Below, piece after piece: positions 24,087-32,774 of a stretch of 64,000 bases of DNA (position 1 is its first letter; each line of letters begins with the position of its first letter). The stretch is from Defluviitaleaceae bacterium (GTDB lineage Bacteria > Bacillota > Clostridia > Lachnospirales > WQUN01): contig WRLD01000005.1 in assembly GCA_009777845.1 (NCBI GenBank), forward strand, positions 1 to 64,000, read 5' to 3'. The notes beneath the pieces are model-generated. The model did not search any database. It saw nothing but the letters and a program-made list of their open reading frames with translations, and was not told the origin of the DNA. A program made the translations under genes and the position numbers.

Positions 24087-25133
24087 CTACAATACCCTCA
24101 TGCTTTTACTCAACATAGCAATCTCCTTATTCCGCGCAGATTTTAGCCGCAGGTATTCTGCCTTGTCCTCGGAGAAGCTGACATCTTGTTTTAATTTCAA
24201 GTAACTCTCCCAACGCTCACGAGATAATTCGCCGTTTTCGAGTGCGGATTTTATTTCACAGCCAGGCTCGCTTTCGTGGCGGCAATCGGAGAATTTGCAG
24301 CTTGCCGAAGCGAGAAATTCTTCAACATCGGCGAAAACTTCACCGAGACCTTCGTCCGCTTCCCACAGTCCAAGCTCGCGCATACCTGGCGTGTCAATGA
24401 GCATTGCACCCGACGGCAGCATAAAAAGCTGACGGTGAGTTGTGGTGTGCCGCCCTTTGCTGTCGTCCTCGCGGATTTCTTTGACCGCCATGACCTCATC
24501 ATTCATAAGCGCGTTGACAAGGCTCGACTTCCCGACCCCCGACGAACCGAGAAAAACAATAGTCTTGCGCGGTTTTATAAAGTCGGATAAGGCATCAAGC
24601 CCCGCACCTGTTTTTGCACTCACGGCGTAAACCGAAACGCCCGCCGCCGCTGCTTCAACCTGCCTAAGCTGCTCGCCCGAATCCTCGACTAAATCTGATT
24701 TTGTGAGTATAACACAAGGCACTGCGCCGCTTTGCCACGCGAGTGCGAGGTAGCGTTCGAGGCGGCTGATGTTGAAGTCGCGGTTGAGCGACTGCATTAT
24801 GAAAACATAATCGAAATTTGCGGCGATTGCTTGCTCGCCGCGCCCAGGCGTAGGGTCACGGCGAGAAAAGAAAGTTTTGCGCGGCAGGGTTGCGATAATT
24901 CTGCTGTCGCCTGCGGGGTTGTAATCAATCTCAACAAAGTCGCCGACAGTCGGGAAAAGTGTGTCGCTGTTGTTGAGATACTTGCCGCTTTTGAGTTTGG
25001 CAGAAACCGCGCCAGCATCGCTTACAAGCTCGTATCGTTCGCGGTGAACGGCGGTAATTCTTGCGATTGGCGCGGTCTGTGTTGCTTCGGGAGGTGTATT
25101 CGGCGTAAAGCCGTAATCTGTTAGTTTGAGCAT
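24087..25133 (-). CDS. rsgA: RsgA-like GTPase, second copy
   Basis: 348 residues, ATG after AAGGAG. Longer than the operon copy, with an N-terminal extension and OB fold (about 25-90), then TKSDL (G4), SAKTGAG (G5), GSSGVGKSSLVNAL (G1), DTPGMRELGL (G3), and the zinc site CKFSDCRH...C at about 278-290. The family is a distinct RsgA subclass common as a second paralogue in Clostridia. It probably also acts in 30S assembly. Convergent with the S41 gene, 9 bases apart. Confidence 0.93.
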   Translation of the reverse strand: MLKLTDYGFTPNTPPEATQTAPIARITAVHRERYELVSDAGAVSAKLKSGKYLNNSDTLFPTVGDFVEIDYNPAGDSRIIATLPRKTFFSRRDPTPGRGEQAIAANFDYVFIMQSLNRDFNISRLERYLALAWQSGAVPCVILTKSDLVEDSGEQLRQVEAAAAGVSVYAVSAKTGAGLDALSDFIKPRKTIVFLGSSGVGKSSLVNALMNDEVMAVKEIREDDSKGRHTTTHRQLFMLPSGAMLIDTPGMRELGLWEADEGLGEVFADVEEFLASASCKFSDCRHESEPGCEIKSALENGELSRERWESYLKLKQDVSFSEDKAEYLRLKSARNKEIAMLSKSMRVL

Positions 25134-25197
25134 TTTTTCTCCTTATAATGCGAAAATTTGTTGTTGCCATAAAAACCATCTCAACTATAGTTTACAG

Positions 25198-25758
25198 CTA
25201 CAGACTGTCTACTTCCTTAAATACGGCTATGTCTATAAGTTTAGAATCTTCATCAAAACCATAGAATATTATAATATCTGTATGAAAAATTGTTCGGTAT
25301 CCACCAATGTGAACCTGCATTTCTTTTACACCAATAACGCGGTCATTATATCCATGATTAAGAACAGGATAAGCCTTCCACTTTTTATTATTTTCAACAA
25401 CATCAACAACTTCTTCTATACTTGTACCAATAGGCGTAAGTTTTAACATACGTGTCCTTATCATTTGCTCAGACCATCGCAGAGGATTTAGAGCCATAGC
25501 AACAACAATAATGGCAATTATACCCAAAATGCTAAGAGCTACGTATTTAAATATTTTCTTTACATCGTTGACCTTGAAAACAAAGCGAATAACTAAAAAT
25601 GCAACAATCGCAAATAAATTTATCGGCAATAATCCTAGTGCTGCAAGTGCCAACACAAAAATTATTATACTGTCAAACACCCAAGCCATAAGGATTAAAA
25701 CAGCAAGCATCGCCGCCGTGATAACCATTAAGACTAAGGCACGATTCGTAATTTTCAT
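25198..25758 (-). CDS. Membrane protein with C-terminal soluble domain, unknown function
   Basis: 186 residues from ATG 25758 (a GTG at 25770 is possible; AGGGG lies between the two). Three hydrophobic segments cover residues 5-95 (LVLMVITAAMLAVLILMAW, FVLALAALGLLPINLF and the IALSILGIIAIIVVAMAL region). The C-terminal 90 residues, LTPIGTSIEEVVDVVENNKKW to GFDEDSKLIDIAVFKEVDSL, resemble SmpA/OmlA-like small domains with the PIGTS..EV turn. I know similar uncharacterised proteins in Bacillota but no function. Confidence 0.75.
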   Translation of the reverse strand: MKITNRALVLMVITAAMLAVLILMAWVFDSIIIFVLALAALGLLPINLFAIVAFLVIRFVFKVNDVKKIFKYVALSILGIIAIIVVAMALNPLRWSEQMIRTRMLKLTPIGTSIEEVVDVVENNKKWKAYPVLNHGYNDRVIGVKEMQVHIGGYRTIFHTDIIIFYGFDEDSKLIDIAVFKEVDSL

Positions 25759-25806
25759 TGCACCCCTCACAATTCTAAAAACCTAAACAGAAGCATGATA
25801 TGACTA

Positions 25807-25836
25807 AGTATAGGCAAAATCCCCCCACCTAGTCAA
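25807..25836 (-). promoter_or_regulatory. Candidate promoter of the small membrane protein
   Basis: On the minus strand TTGACT (25831-25836), 18 bases, TATACT (25807-25812), immediately after the stop codon of the upstream phosphatase gene, so the two are separately transcribed. Confidence 0.6.
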
Positions 25837-27825
25837 TTAAGAATCCAAACCCACACCCACCATCATCTCCCCCAAATCATACCCCACCAACCATTTCATA
25901 AGCACAGACACATCATTGGCGGTTATTTCTCCGTCGCCGTCCATGTCTGCAATCAACCTACGTCTATCACCTCGCCATATTTCAAAGCCTGCGTGTCCCG
26001 CTACATGCCGCGCCAGCCAGACTACGTCCGCGGACGATACGCCGCCCTTGCCGTCCGTTGATATTGCCCCAAGGCGCAGCCACTGTGCCGTTACATATAA
26101 GTCCTCGGTCACGTTACTGAAATCAGTGTCCCAAAAATCGAACAGCCAGCCCAGTTTTTTCACATGGGGCGCAACAGCCGCGCCGCCGTGGCTGACGGTT
26201 TGCACTAGCTCGCCGATATATTCGTCACAATCGGGCGCGAAGGTGACGGTATGTGTAATCGGCGGCTTTTCGGGTCGGAAAATAGGCGTATCGTTAAACT
26301 GCGGAATCGGCGTATCTGGCAGAGTGTTTCCGTCAGGATTACGCACAATTGTGTACAGGTCGACCATTGTCATGGACTCTGGCTCTGTACTGCTAATCGC
26401 ATACGTGGCTATGGAAAACGTGTCGGGCGTAACGTCCGCAACCGACATATGCCGCAGGTTGTTTATAGTGCGGCCAGGTCTAGGCGCGGAGGGGTCTGGG
26501 ACAAAAAAGGAATTGACATGTCTTGATATATAGCTTCGCGGCATGGCTGTGGCTTCGCGGATATTGCTTCTCGTGGGCGAGCTTACGGCTATATAGGAAA
26601 TTCCGTCGGGGTTTAGCACGGTGTATTCTGCGTTGTTCCCTTGCACAATTTCACCGCTAGGGCTTACCCATAGCTGATTTGCGCGTATTCGGCTCGTTGT
26701 GCTTCCTGTTCCGCGTAAATGGTGGCTTCGTGAATACGCGTGGTCGTGGCCGCTTAACACAATGTCAATGCCCGCTTTTTCAAATTCGGGAATAAATGCC
26801 GATATTATTTGCGTTTTTGCTGAATCGGTAGACGAACGCGCTACGGAATAGGGCGAATGGTGCATAACCGCGACACGCCACAGCGCATCTTGATTTTGCG
26901 AAATGGCACTGTTAAACCAAATTAGCCTATTTCCCGACAATGTCCGCGTATTGGAATCAAGATGTATAAATAGCACATCGCCGTACCGTGTCCAGTAGTC
27001 AATCGCCGTGGGGTGTCCTGTATTGTGGTGCCATACGTTGTTTGACGTGCTTGGCGTACTGGGAATAGGCGTATTAAAATGCCTGTGCCACAAATATACC
27101 ATAAGGTTGGGCAAGCCGCCTGTGGTTGCATCTGCATCATGGTTGCCTGTAGCGGCAATAATAGGAAGCCTATGAAGGGACGGCGGTGAGAAAAAAGCAT
27201 CGAGCCGCCGTTGCGGTGTTTGCAATTGGCTTGGGGTCGCGTTTTGCGGGTTCGCAAGCCCTGCGCTTACGGTCTGGTCGCCGAGAGATACTAGCAGCTG
27301 TGCGTTTTTGAAAATATCCGTGGTAAGTGCCATTGCCGTAAGCCAGTCGTAGTTGTCCCTGCCTGCTTCGTATGGCTCAATTCCGCCCGTACCCATTTGC
27401 GCATCGGCAGTTATGATAAACTGGAAATTTTCCGCGCCGCCTGTTTTGAACGACTTAGGCTCGGATTCGCCAGCCGCCCAAAATACGGCGTAGTTGTATA
27501 TGGTATCGGGTTCTAAATCCGTTATTGTTACCTTGTGTACATAGTAGGTGGACGTGCCGCCCTCTGCGGTCGGCCGCTGTACGGTAAAGGTGTCGCTAAC
27601 AGTGGAAGCATACGGCGTGGGCGCGCCGTCTTGTTCCCATATTTTTATGCCGCAGTCCTGCGAAAAGCCCGAATGAAACGTAAAGTGCATGATTGTTTCG
27701 TTCCTGCCTGGTGCCATGCTTAGGTTTCTGTAGTCGTAGGGCGTGTTCGCGCTGACTATGCTCGGCGCGAGGGTGAGGAGGAGGACAAGCAGGGTAAGCA
27801 AGGTAAGTAAAGGGTACTTTTTCAT
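25837..27825 (-). CDS. Secreted purple-acid-phosphatase-like metallophosphoesterase with dockerin-like tail
   Basis: 662 residues from ATG 27825, 11 bases after AGGA; the GTG at 27834 is too close to that site. Signal peptide 1-26. An N-terminal FnIII-like domain (about 30-130, LEPDTIYNYAVFW) precedes the calcineurin-like domain with ITADAQMG, SLGDQTVS, ATGNHDAD, VMHHSPYS and LSGHDHAYSRSH, the binuclear metal ligands. This resembles purple acid phosphatases acting on phosphate esters outside the cell. Residues 520-590 are a Flg_new repeat (DFWDTDFSNVTEDLYVTAQWLRLGA) and 590-662 a dockerin-like domain (STDGKGGVSSAD degenerate, DMDGDGEITAND canonical). Confidence 0.88.
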   Translation of the reverse strand: MKKYPLLTLLTLLVLLLTLAPSIVSANTPYDYRNLSMAPGRNETIMHFTFHSGFSQDCGIKIWEQDGAPTPYASTVSDTFTVQRPTAEGGTSTYYVHKVTITDLEPDTIYNYAVFWAAGESEPKSFKTGGAENFQFIITADAQMGTGGIEPYEAGRDNYDWLTAMALTTDIFKNAQLLVSLGDQTVSAGLANPQNATPSQLQTPQRRLDAFFSPPSLHRLPIIAATGNHDADATTGGLPNLMVYLWHRHFNTPIPSTPSTSNNVWHHNTGHPTAIDYWTRYGDVLFIHLDSNTRTLSGNRLIWFNSAISQNQDALWRVAVMHHSPYSVARSSTDSAKTQIISAFIPEFEKAGIDIVLSGHDHAYSRSHHLRGTGSTTSRIRANQLWVSPSGEIVQGNNAEYTVLNPDGISYIAVSSPTRSNIREATAMPRSYISRHVNSFFVPDPSAPRPGRTINNLRHMSVADVTPDTFSIATYAISSTEPESMTMVDLYTIVRNPDGNTLPDTPIPQFNDTPIFRPEKPPITHTVTFAPDCDEYIGELVQTVSHGGAAVAPHVKKLGWLFDFWDTDFSNVTEDLYVTAQWLRLGAISTDGKGGVSSADVVWLARHVAGHAGFEIWRGDRRRLIADMDGDGEITANDVSVLMKWLVGYDLGEMMVGVGLDS

Positions 27826-28034
27826 GTATAACACCGTCCTGTTAATTTTTCTAAAGTATATCAGTGGGGATTGTTGTTTTGGGGAACTGGGGGCATGTTG
27901 CTTGTTTGTGGGGCTACTGATGTAATTGGTTGATTTTGAGGGGTATGTTGTACAGCAGGAGCATAGATTTTATCACAAAAGCGTGGTAAAGTGTACTGGC
28001 TTGGGAAATATTCCACGGCAAACGCACCAAGCTA

Positions 28035-28165
28035 AAATATGTAAATCAAACACGGATTTGGCGGATTTTCACGGATTACGCGGATTGGCTCGTTGGAAAA
28101 TCCACGAAAATCCGATATGTCCGATAAAATCCGCGTGAATCTGCGTAAATCCGCTAAATCCGCGT
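28035..28165. repeat. ATCCGCGTAAATCCG-type repeat cluster
   Basis: Dense short units such as AACACGGATTTGGCGG, ATCCGCGTGAATCTGCG and AAATCCGCG on both strands. The rest of the 27826-28249 gap shows no gene; the ribosome site GAGAGGGG of the next gene ends it. Confidence 0.75.
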
Positions 28166-28249
28166 TTAATCGCTTTTAAAAGCAAAGAATCTACACGCTA
28201 TTGCCGTTCATGCGTTTGGCGTGGAAATAAAAACGAGAGGGGAAGCAGT

Positions 28250-29923
28250 ATGAAAAATGCAAGTAATTGGAGGAAAAATTTGGGTAAATTAGCCGTAATT
28301 ATGGCGGTGTTCCTGCTCCTTTCGCCCATATCGGGCTTTGCGGCTACGCCAGAGGTCGCGCCCCTCGAAACAGAAAATATACTTGTGGCAATGTCGGAGT
28401 TTACCACCGCGCCTATGGTGTCGGCAGGAAATTCTTTCACAGTAGCACTAAAATCAGACGGCACGGTTTGGTCGTGGGGTTACAATTACTTTGGACAGCT
28501 TGGCGATGGCACGACAACAACAGCTAAACGTACGCCAGTGCGAGTTACAGGCTTGACTGATGTTATATCCGTTTCGGCGGGACACACTCACACAGCAGTA
28601 TTAAAGGCAGACGGCACGGTTTGGACGTGGGGATATAATTGGTATGGACAGCTTGGCGACGGCACAATAATAAACAAACACGCCCCTGTGCAGGTTACAG
28701 GCTTAACGGGCGTTATAGCCGTTTCCGCAGGAGATGAACACACGGTGGCGTTAAAAGCAGACGGCACGGTTTGGGCTTGGGGACATAATTGGACAGGACA
28801 GCTTGGCACTAGCACAACAACAATGTACCAAAGCTCCACGCCAGTGCAGATTGTTGGCTTGACAGGCATTACAGCCATTTCAGCAGGACATTCTCATACA
28901 GTAGCGTTAAAATCAGACGGCACGGCATGGGCTTGGGGAAATAATAGCCATGGACAGCTTGGCGATGGTTCGACGACATGGGGCGGAGTGCCGCAGCCGG
29001 TGCAGGTTGCAGGCTTGGCGGACATTATAGCCGTTTCCGTGGGAAGCCGTTACACGGTCGCATTAAAAGCGGACGGCACGGCTTGGGCTTGGGGTTATAA
29101 TTACTATGGCCAGCTTGGCGATGGTACGACAGCAGACAGGCACACACCAGTGCAGATTACAGGCTTGACTGGCGTTACGGACATTTCGGCAGGAGCTGTT
29201 CACACAGTAGCGTCAACATTAGGCGGCACGGCTTGGGCGTGGGGAAGCAATAACCGCGGACAGCTCGGCGATGGTACGGAAACAGACAGGCACACTCCAG
29301 TGCAGGTTACAGGCTTGACTGGCGTTACGGCCGTTTCTGCGGCAAATTCGTCTGGGGCTACTGTTCACACAATAGCGTTAAAATCAGACGGCGCGGTTTG
29401 GGCGTGGGGCGATAATTGGTATGGACAGCTTGGGCTTGGCGATTACACATCTACAAATAGCTTCACGCCTGTGCAGGTTTTAGGCGAGGGCGGCGTAGGC
29501 TTCTTGAATTTAGGAGCAACAGCCCTAGCGGATTTGACCGTAGTTTTTGAGCTAAACGGCGGCACTCGCATAGGCGGCGGCGAGGTCGTGCAAGCCGTAC
29601 CGTCAAACGGCGCGGCAATCGCCCCCGAAATATTCCGTAGCGGCTGGATTTTTGACGGCTGGGACACCTATTTTGGCGTTGTGACTGAAAATATCGTAGT
29701 AACGGCGCAGTGGCTGCGGCTCGGCGCAATCACAAACAATGGCGAGAGCGTAAGCTCCGCAGACGTGGTGTGGGTGGCGCGCCATGTCGCAGGTCATGCA
29801 GGCTTTGAGCTAAGCGAGCAGGACAAGCGCCTTGTGGATATAAACGGTGACGGTGTGGTTGATGCCGCCGATATTACCGCGCTTATGCGGTGGTTGGTGG
29901 GGTGGGAGCTGGGGGAAGTGTAG
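28250..29923 (+). CDS. Secreted RCC1-repeat protein with dockerin-like tail
   Basis: 557 residues, ATG after GAGGGG. Signal peptide residues 1-31. Residues about 45-400 hold seven RCC1/ATS1 repeats of about 50 residues (VSAGNSFTVALKSDGTVWSWG, YYGQLGDGT, TPVQVTGLTGV), predicting a seven-bladed beta propeller. Residues 420-485 are a Flg_new repeat (VVFELNGGTRIGG, IFDGWDTYFGVVTEN) and 487-557 a dockerin-like domain (TNNGESVSSAD degenerate, DINGDGVVDAAD canonical). Extracellular RCC1 proteins are probably binding scaffolds; no catalytic residues are seen. The repeats are highly alike at DNA level, which favours gain or loss of blades by recombination. Confidence 0.88.
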   Translation: MKNASNWRKNLGKLAVIMAVFLLLSPISGFAATPEVAPLETENILVAMSEFTTAPMVSAGNSFTVALKSDGTVWSWGYNYFGQLGDGTTTTAKRTPVRVTGLTDVISVSAGHTHTAVLKADGTVWTWGYNWYGQLGDGTIINKHAPVQVTGLTGVIAVSAGDEHTVALKADGTVWAWGHNWTGQLGTSTTTMYQSSTPVQIVGLTGITAISAGHSHTVALKSDGTAWAWGNNSHGQLGDGSTTWGGVPQPVQVAGLADIIAVSVGSRYTVALKADGTAWAWGYNYYGQLGDGTTADRHTPVQITGLTGVTDISAGAVHTVASTLGGTAWAWGSNNRGQLGDGTETDRHTPVQVTGLTGVTAVSAANSSGATVHTIALKSDGAVWAWGDNWYGQLGLGDYTSTNSFTPVQVLGEGGVGFLNLGATALADLTVVFELNGGTRIGGGEVVQAVPSNGAAIAPEIFRSGWIFDGWDTYFGVVTENIVVTAQWLRLGAITNNGESVSSADVVWVARHVAGHAGFELSEQDKRLVDINGDGVVDAADITALMRWLVGWELGEV

Positions 29924-29931
29924 GGAGGATT

Positions 29932-30240
29932 ACAAATGATTTATGGAACGCGGATTTTCGCGGATTTAACGGATTTTCGCGGATTTTTTCGGACGTGTTT
30001 TTGAATCTGTGTAATCTTGGTCGGCGTGCGGTTTTGTAGGGGGCGGACTTGTCCGCCCCGAGGCTACCTCGCCTTGCGTTAATGGACGTTGCCTGCCACG
30101 GCAAACGCACGTTCGTCAATTTTTGACGGACAACGTCCTATCAATTTGGTGCGTGACAACCTCGGGGCGGACAAGTCCGCCCCCTACAAAAACCTTGCAA
30201 TTCCCTTAGTCTAGCGGTTTAACAAATGATTTATGGAACG
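29932..30240. repeat. 19-bp direct repeats flanking inserted repeat DNA
   Basis: ACAAATGATTTATGGAACG occurs at 29932-29950 and again at 30222-30240. Between them are an ATCCGCG-type cluster, a short GGTCGGCGTGCGGT remnant, and a GTAGGGG element (30036-30187, 152 bp, longer centre with TTGACGGACAACGTCC). The whole gap before the LytTR gene is explained by this insertion. Confidence 0.8.
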
Positions 30241-30280
30241 TGCGTTTGCCATTCGTACGTTTGCCGCAGGAGGTATTCAT

Positions 30281-30991
30281 ATGAACATAGCCATATGTGA
30301 TGATACTTTAGCCGATGCCAATAAGGCAAAGGAATATGTTGGTGAATATTACAATCACCATTGTAATATTGATGTTTTTTTAAGCGAAGTGGAATTTTTG
30401 GAAAAATTCACGGACGGCTATTACGATGTAATTTTTATGGACATATACCTTGTACAGGGGAACGGCATAGCCGTGTCTAAAATCATTCGCCAAACGGACA
30501 AAAACTGCCTAATTGTTTTTGTTACAACCAGTGCAGACCACGCCATAGAGGCATTTGGGGTAGACGCGGCGCATTACATAAGGAAGCCCATTAGCCGCGA
30601 GGAGGTCGCCGCCGTGCTTGAAAAATGCGGCAAGCTGCTGTCAAAAAAAGGCTGTTTTATTCCCATAAAATCGAACCGTGATATAAAAAAGGTTTATCTG
30701 GCGGAGCTTTTGTACACAGAGGTTTACCACAATACGTGTAGAATTGTTACGCTAAACGGCGAAATAAAAATACGGCAAACCATGAGCGAAATCGAGCGGC
30801 TTATTAGGGACACGGAAAGCGGCGCGCATTTTGTACGCTGTCACCAGAGCTATTTGGTTAATTTGGATTTTGTAAAAGAAGTAACTGACAATTGCTTTGT
30901 TATGGAAAACCGTGATATAGTTATAATACGAAGAAGCGACCGCACTGCGATTAAGGCGGCGTTTGAGGATTATTTGTTTGCGAAGATGTAA
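30281..30991 (+). CDS. LytTR-family response regulator
   Basis: 236 residues from ATG 30281, 7 bases after AGGAGG; a longer reading frame begins upstream inside repeat DNA and is not used. The receiver domain has ICDD, the phospho-Asp in VIFMDIYL near residue 57, TTSADH and IRKPISREE. The LytTR DNA-binding domain covers about 130-236 (IPIKSNRDIKKVYLAELLYTEV, FVRCHQSYLVNLDFV). Such regulators (AgrA type) control surface proteins and peptide signalling. The cognate kinase is probably the one at 32771, with one surface-protein gene between. Confidence 0.92.
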   Translation: MNIAICDDTLADANKAKEYVGEYYNHHCNIDVFLSEVEFLEKFTDGYYDVIFMDIYLVQGNGIAVSKIIRQTDKNCLIVFVTTSADHAIEAFGVDAAHYIRKPISREEVAAVLEKCGKLLSKKGCFIPIKSNRDIKKVYLAELLYTEVYHNTCRIVTLNGEIKIRQTMSEIERLIRDTESGAHFVRCHQSYLVNLDFVKEVTDNCFVMENRDIVIIRRSDRTAIKAAFEDYLFAKM

Positions 30992-30994
30992 GGG

Positions 30995-31022
30995 GCAAGA
31001 AATACGCAGAGCGTATTTCTTG
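30995..31022 (+). terminator. Perfect hairpin after the LytTR gene
   Basis: CAAGAAATACGC and GCGTATTTCTTG flank a 3-4 base loop directly after the stop codon. No T run follows, so it may attenuate or protect the message rather than stop it fully. Confidence 0.5.
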
Positions 31023-31115
31023 TAGCTTACAGGTGTCACCGTAGGCGACATGAATGATAGTGCAAATTCGCACATGAAAAATCGCCGCAGGTGAGTCAAA
31101 ACGGAGGGGAATTTT

Positions 31116-32774
31116 ATGAGGATTATTGCGTTGTTTGTGTTAATTATGGGCTTGTGCCTTTGTCCGCTTACTGCTTTGGCGGACAGCTCTATGCGTGGCG
31201 AGGAAGCAAGCACTGCACCCGAGGAGCAGGAAGCCCCTCCTGCCGAGGGTAGTGCTGGCGGCACTTCTGGGCTTAGGCGCGGAACAGACAGGGACGGCGT
31301 AGATATAGGCAATGGGGACGAAAAAAACGTGCAGGACGTAATAGACGCTCCCGACACGCTAGGCGAATTGCAGGACACCGAGCCTAACGATGATAATGAC
31401 AATGGCAATACAGACGATACGGAAGTGCCACCGCTTGACGATTGGTCGTCGCGCGGTACTCTGCGGCGCGGCACAGGCAGAAACGGATTAGGCGAGGACG
31501 AAGATTCGCCGACTGAGGGATTTAGGCGAGATAGTAGTAGAAATGGGCTTGTTGTGGTTGGTTCTGGTGGGGCTAATGAGGGCGAGGGCGAGGGCAATAA
31601 CGAGCATGTAGAGGAAGGTCGAGGACAAGGACAAGGACGAGAGCAAGCGGATAGTGCGACATTGTCTAATGTAACGGAACATGCAGAGCAAGACCAAGAC
31701 CAAACAGGCAATACTATGTTGTCTAATGCAACACAACACGGCAATCAAGCAGACAATACATTGTCTAATGCAACACAACATGGAAATCAAACAGGCAATA
31801 CATTGTCTAATGGAACACAACATGCAAACCAAACAGGCAATACATTGTCTAATGCAACACAACACGCCAACCAAACAGGCAATACATTGTCTAACAGAAC
31901 ACAACACGCCAACCAAGCAGATAATACATTGTCTAATGCAACACAACGCACCAACCAAGCAGATAATACATTGTCTAATGTAACACCGCCCACCGACAAG
32001 GAAGCACAAACGCCCGAAACAAACGCAAACCCCTACTCCGAGGAAAAAACCGAGGACGAAACTGAGGACGAAGCAGAGGGCGAAACCAAACAAGAGCCTA
32101 ACCAAGCACTAGACCAAGACGGCAGTAATACATTGTCGCAGACAACACCTCACGCCAACCAAGACGGCACTCTCGCCCATGAACAAGACACAACAACAGA
32201 CAATCTATCCGCTACAAGCCCCGAACAAAACACCGACCAAGCCGCAGAACACACCCCCTACTCCACCCCAAGCCCCACATCACCCCCCGAACAAACAGGC
32301 AGTAAGGTGTTGTCGCAGAAAACACCTCACGCCAACCAAGCACCAAGCCCAAGCCACACACAAACCAAATCACCCCACACACCACTACCCACCAAGCTCC
32401 CCTCACCTACCCTAGACCACGCAAGCAGTAAGATGTTGTCGCAGACAACACCGCACACCTACCAAGCAAGCAATAAGGTATTGTCGCGAACAACACCTTA
32501 CGCAGACCAAACCGCCACCCCACACACCGCTTTCTCCCCCATTACCGCCACACCCCACGCCGCCCCCACCCCAGTAATTTTCGAGAGTATATATTCAAGC
32601 AAAAGCATACCCTCCGTAGAATTATCACAACACAATTCTGGAGAATTACTCCAGTTTATTAACCCTGCCATCAACCCACAAGAAACCACGCCAAAAACAA
32701 ACACCCTATGGCTAACGCTCTTTGTCGCACTTGCCGCCGCAGGCATTACGTTTTTATTAACATTCAAAAAATGA
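31116..32774 (+). CDS. Repeat-rich surface protein encoded between LytTR regulator and kinase
   Basis: 552 residues, ATG after GGAGGGG. Signal peptide 1-23 (ALFVLIMGLCLCPLTALA). Residues 24-190 are acidic and Gly/Asp/Glu-rich, with three RRGT/RNGL-type motifs. Residues about 190-290 are seven tandem 14-residue units (QTGNTLSNATQHAN and variants). Residues 290-490 are Thr/Pro/Gln-rich with scattered SKVLSQTTPHANQ-type units. A C-terminal membrane helix (LTLFVALAAAGITFLLTF) ends in KK. The layout is a wall-spanning stalk fixed by its C-terminus. The stop overlaps the kinase start (ATGA), so the two are made together. At DNA level the repeat units match intergenic palindromes found elsewhere in the window. 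No family is recognised. Confidence 0.8.
   Translation: MRIIALFVLIMGLCLCPLTALADSSMRGEEASTAPEEQEAPPAEGSAGGTSGLRRGTDRDGVDIGNGDEKNVQDVIDAPDTLGELQDTEPNDDNDNGNTDDTEVPPLDDWSSRGTLRRGTGRNGLGEDEDSPTEGFRRDSSRNGLVVVGSGGANEGEGEGNNEHVEEGRGQGQGREQADSATLSNVTEHAEQDQDQTGNTMLSNATQHGNQADNTLSNATQHGNQTGNTLSNGTQHANQTGNTLSNATQHANQTGNTLSNRTQHANQADNTLSNATQRTNQADNTLSNVTPPTDKEAQTPETNANPYSEEKTEDETEDEAEGETKQEPNQALDQDGSNTLSQTTPHANQDGTLAHEQDTTTDNLSATSPEQNTDQAAEHTPYSTPSPTSPPEQTGSKVLSQKTPHANQAPSPSHTQTKSPHTPLPTKLPSPTLDHASSKMLSQTTPHTYQASNKVLSRTTPYADQTATPHTAFSPITATPHAAPTPVIFESIYSSKSIPSVELSQHNSGELLQFINPAINPQETTPKTNTLWLTLFVALAAAGITFLLTFKK

Noticed and set aside
30233..30280. N-terminal extension of the LytTR regulator
   Set aside because: The extra residues are coded by repeat DNA and its flank. 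The ATG at 30281 has a proper AGGAGG and starts the receiver domain correctly.
31488..32105. Antisense and alternate-frame open frames over the repeat surface gene
   Set aside because: The 42-bp repeat unit has few stops in several frames, so long frames arise automatically. Only the 31116 frame has a ribosome site, signal peptide and anchor.
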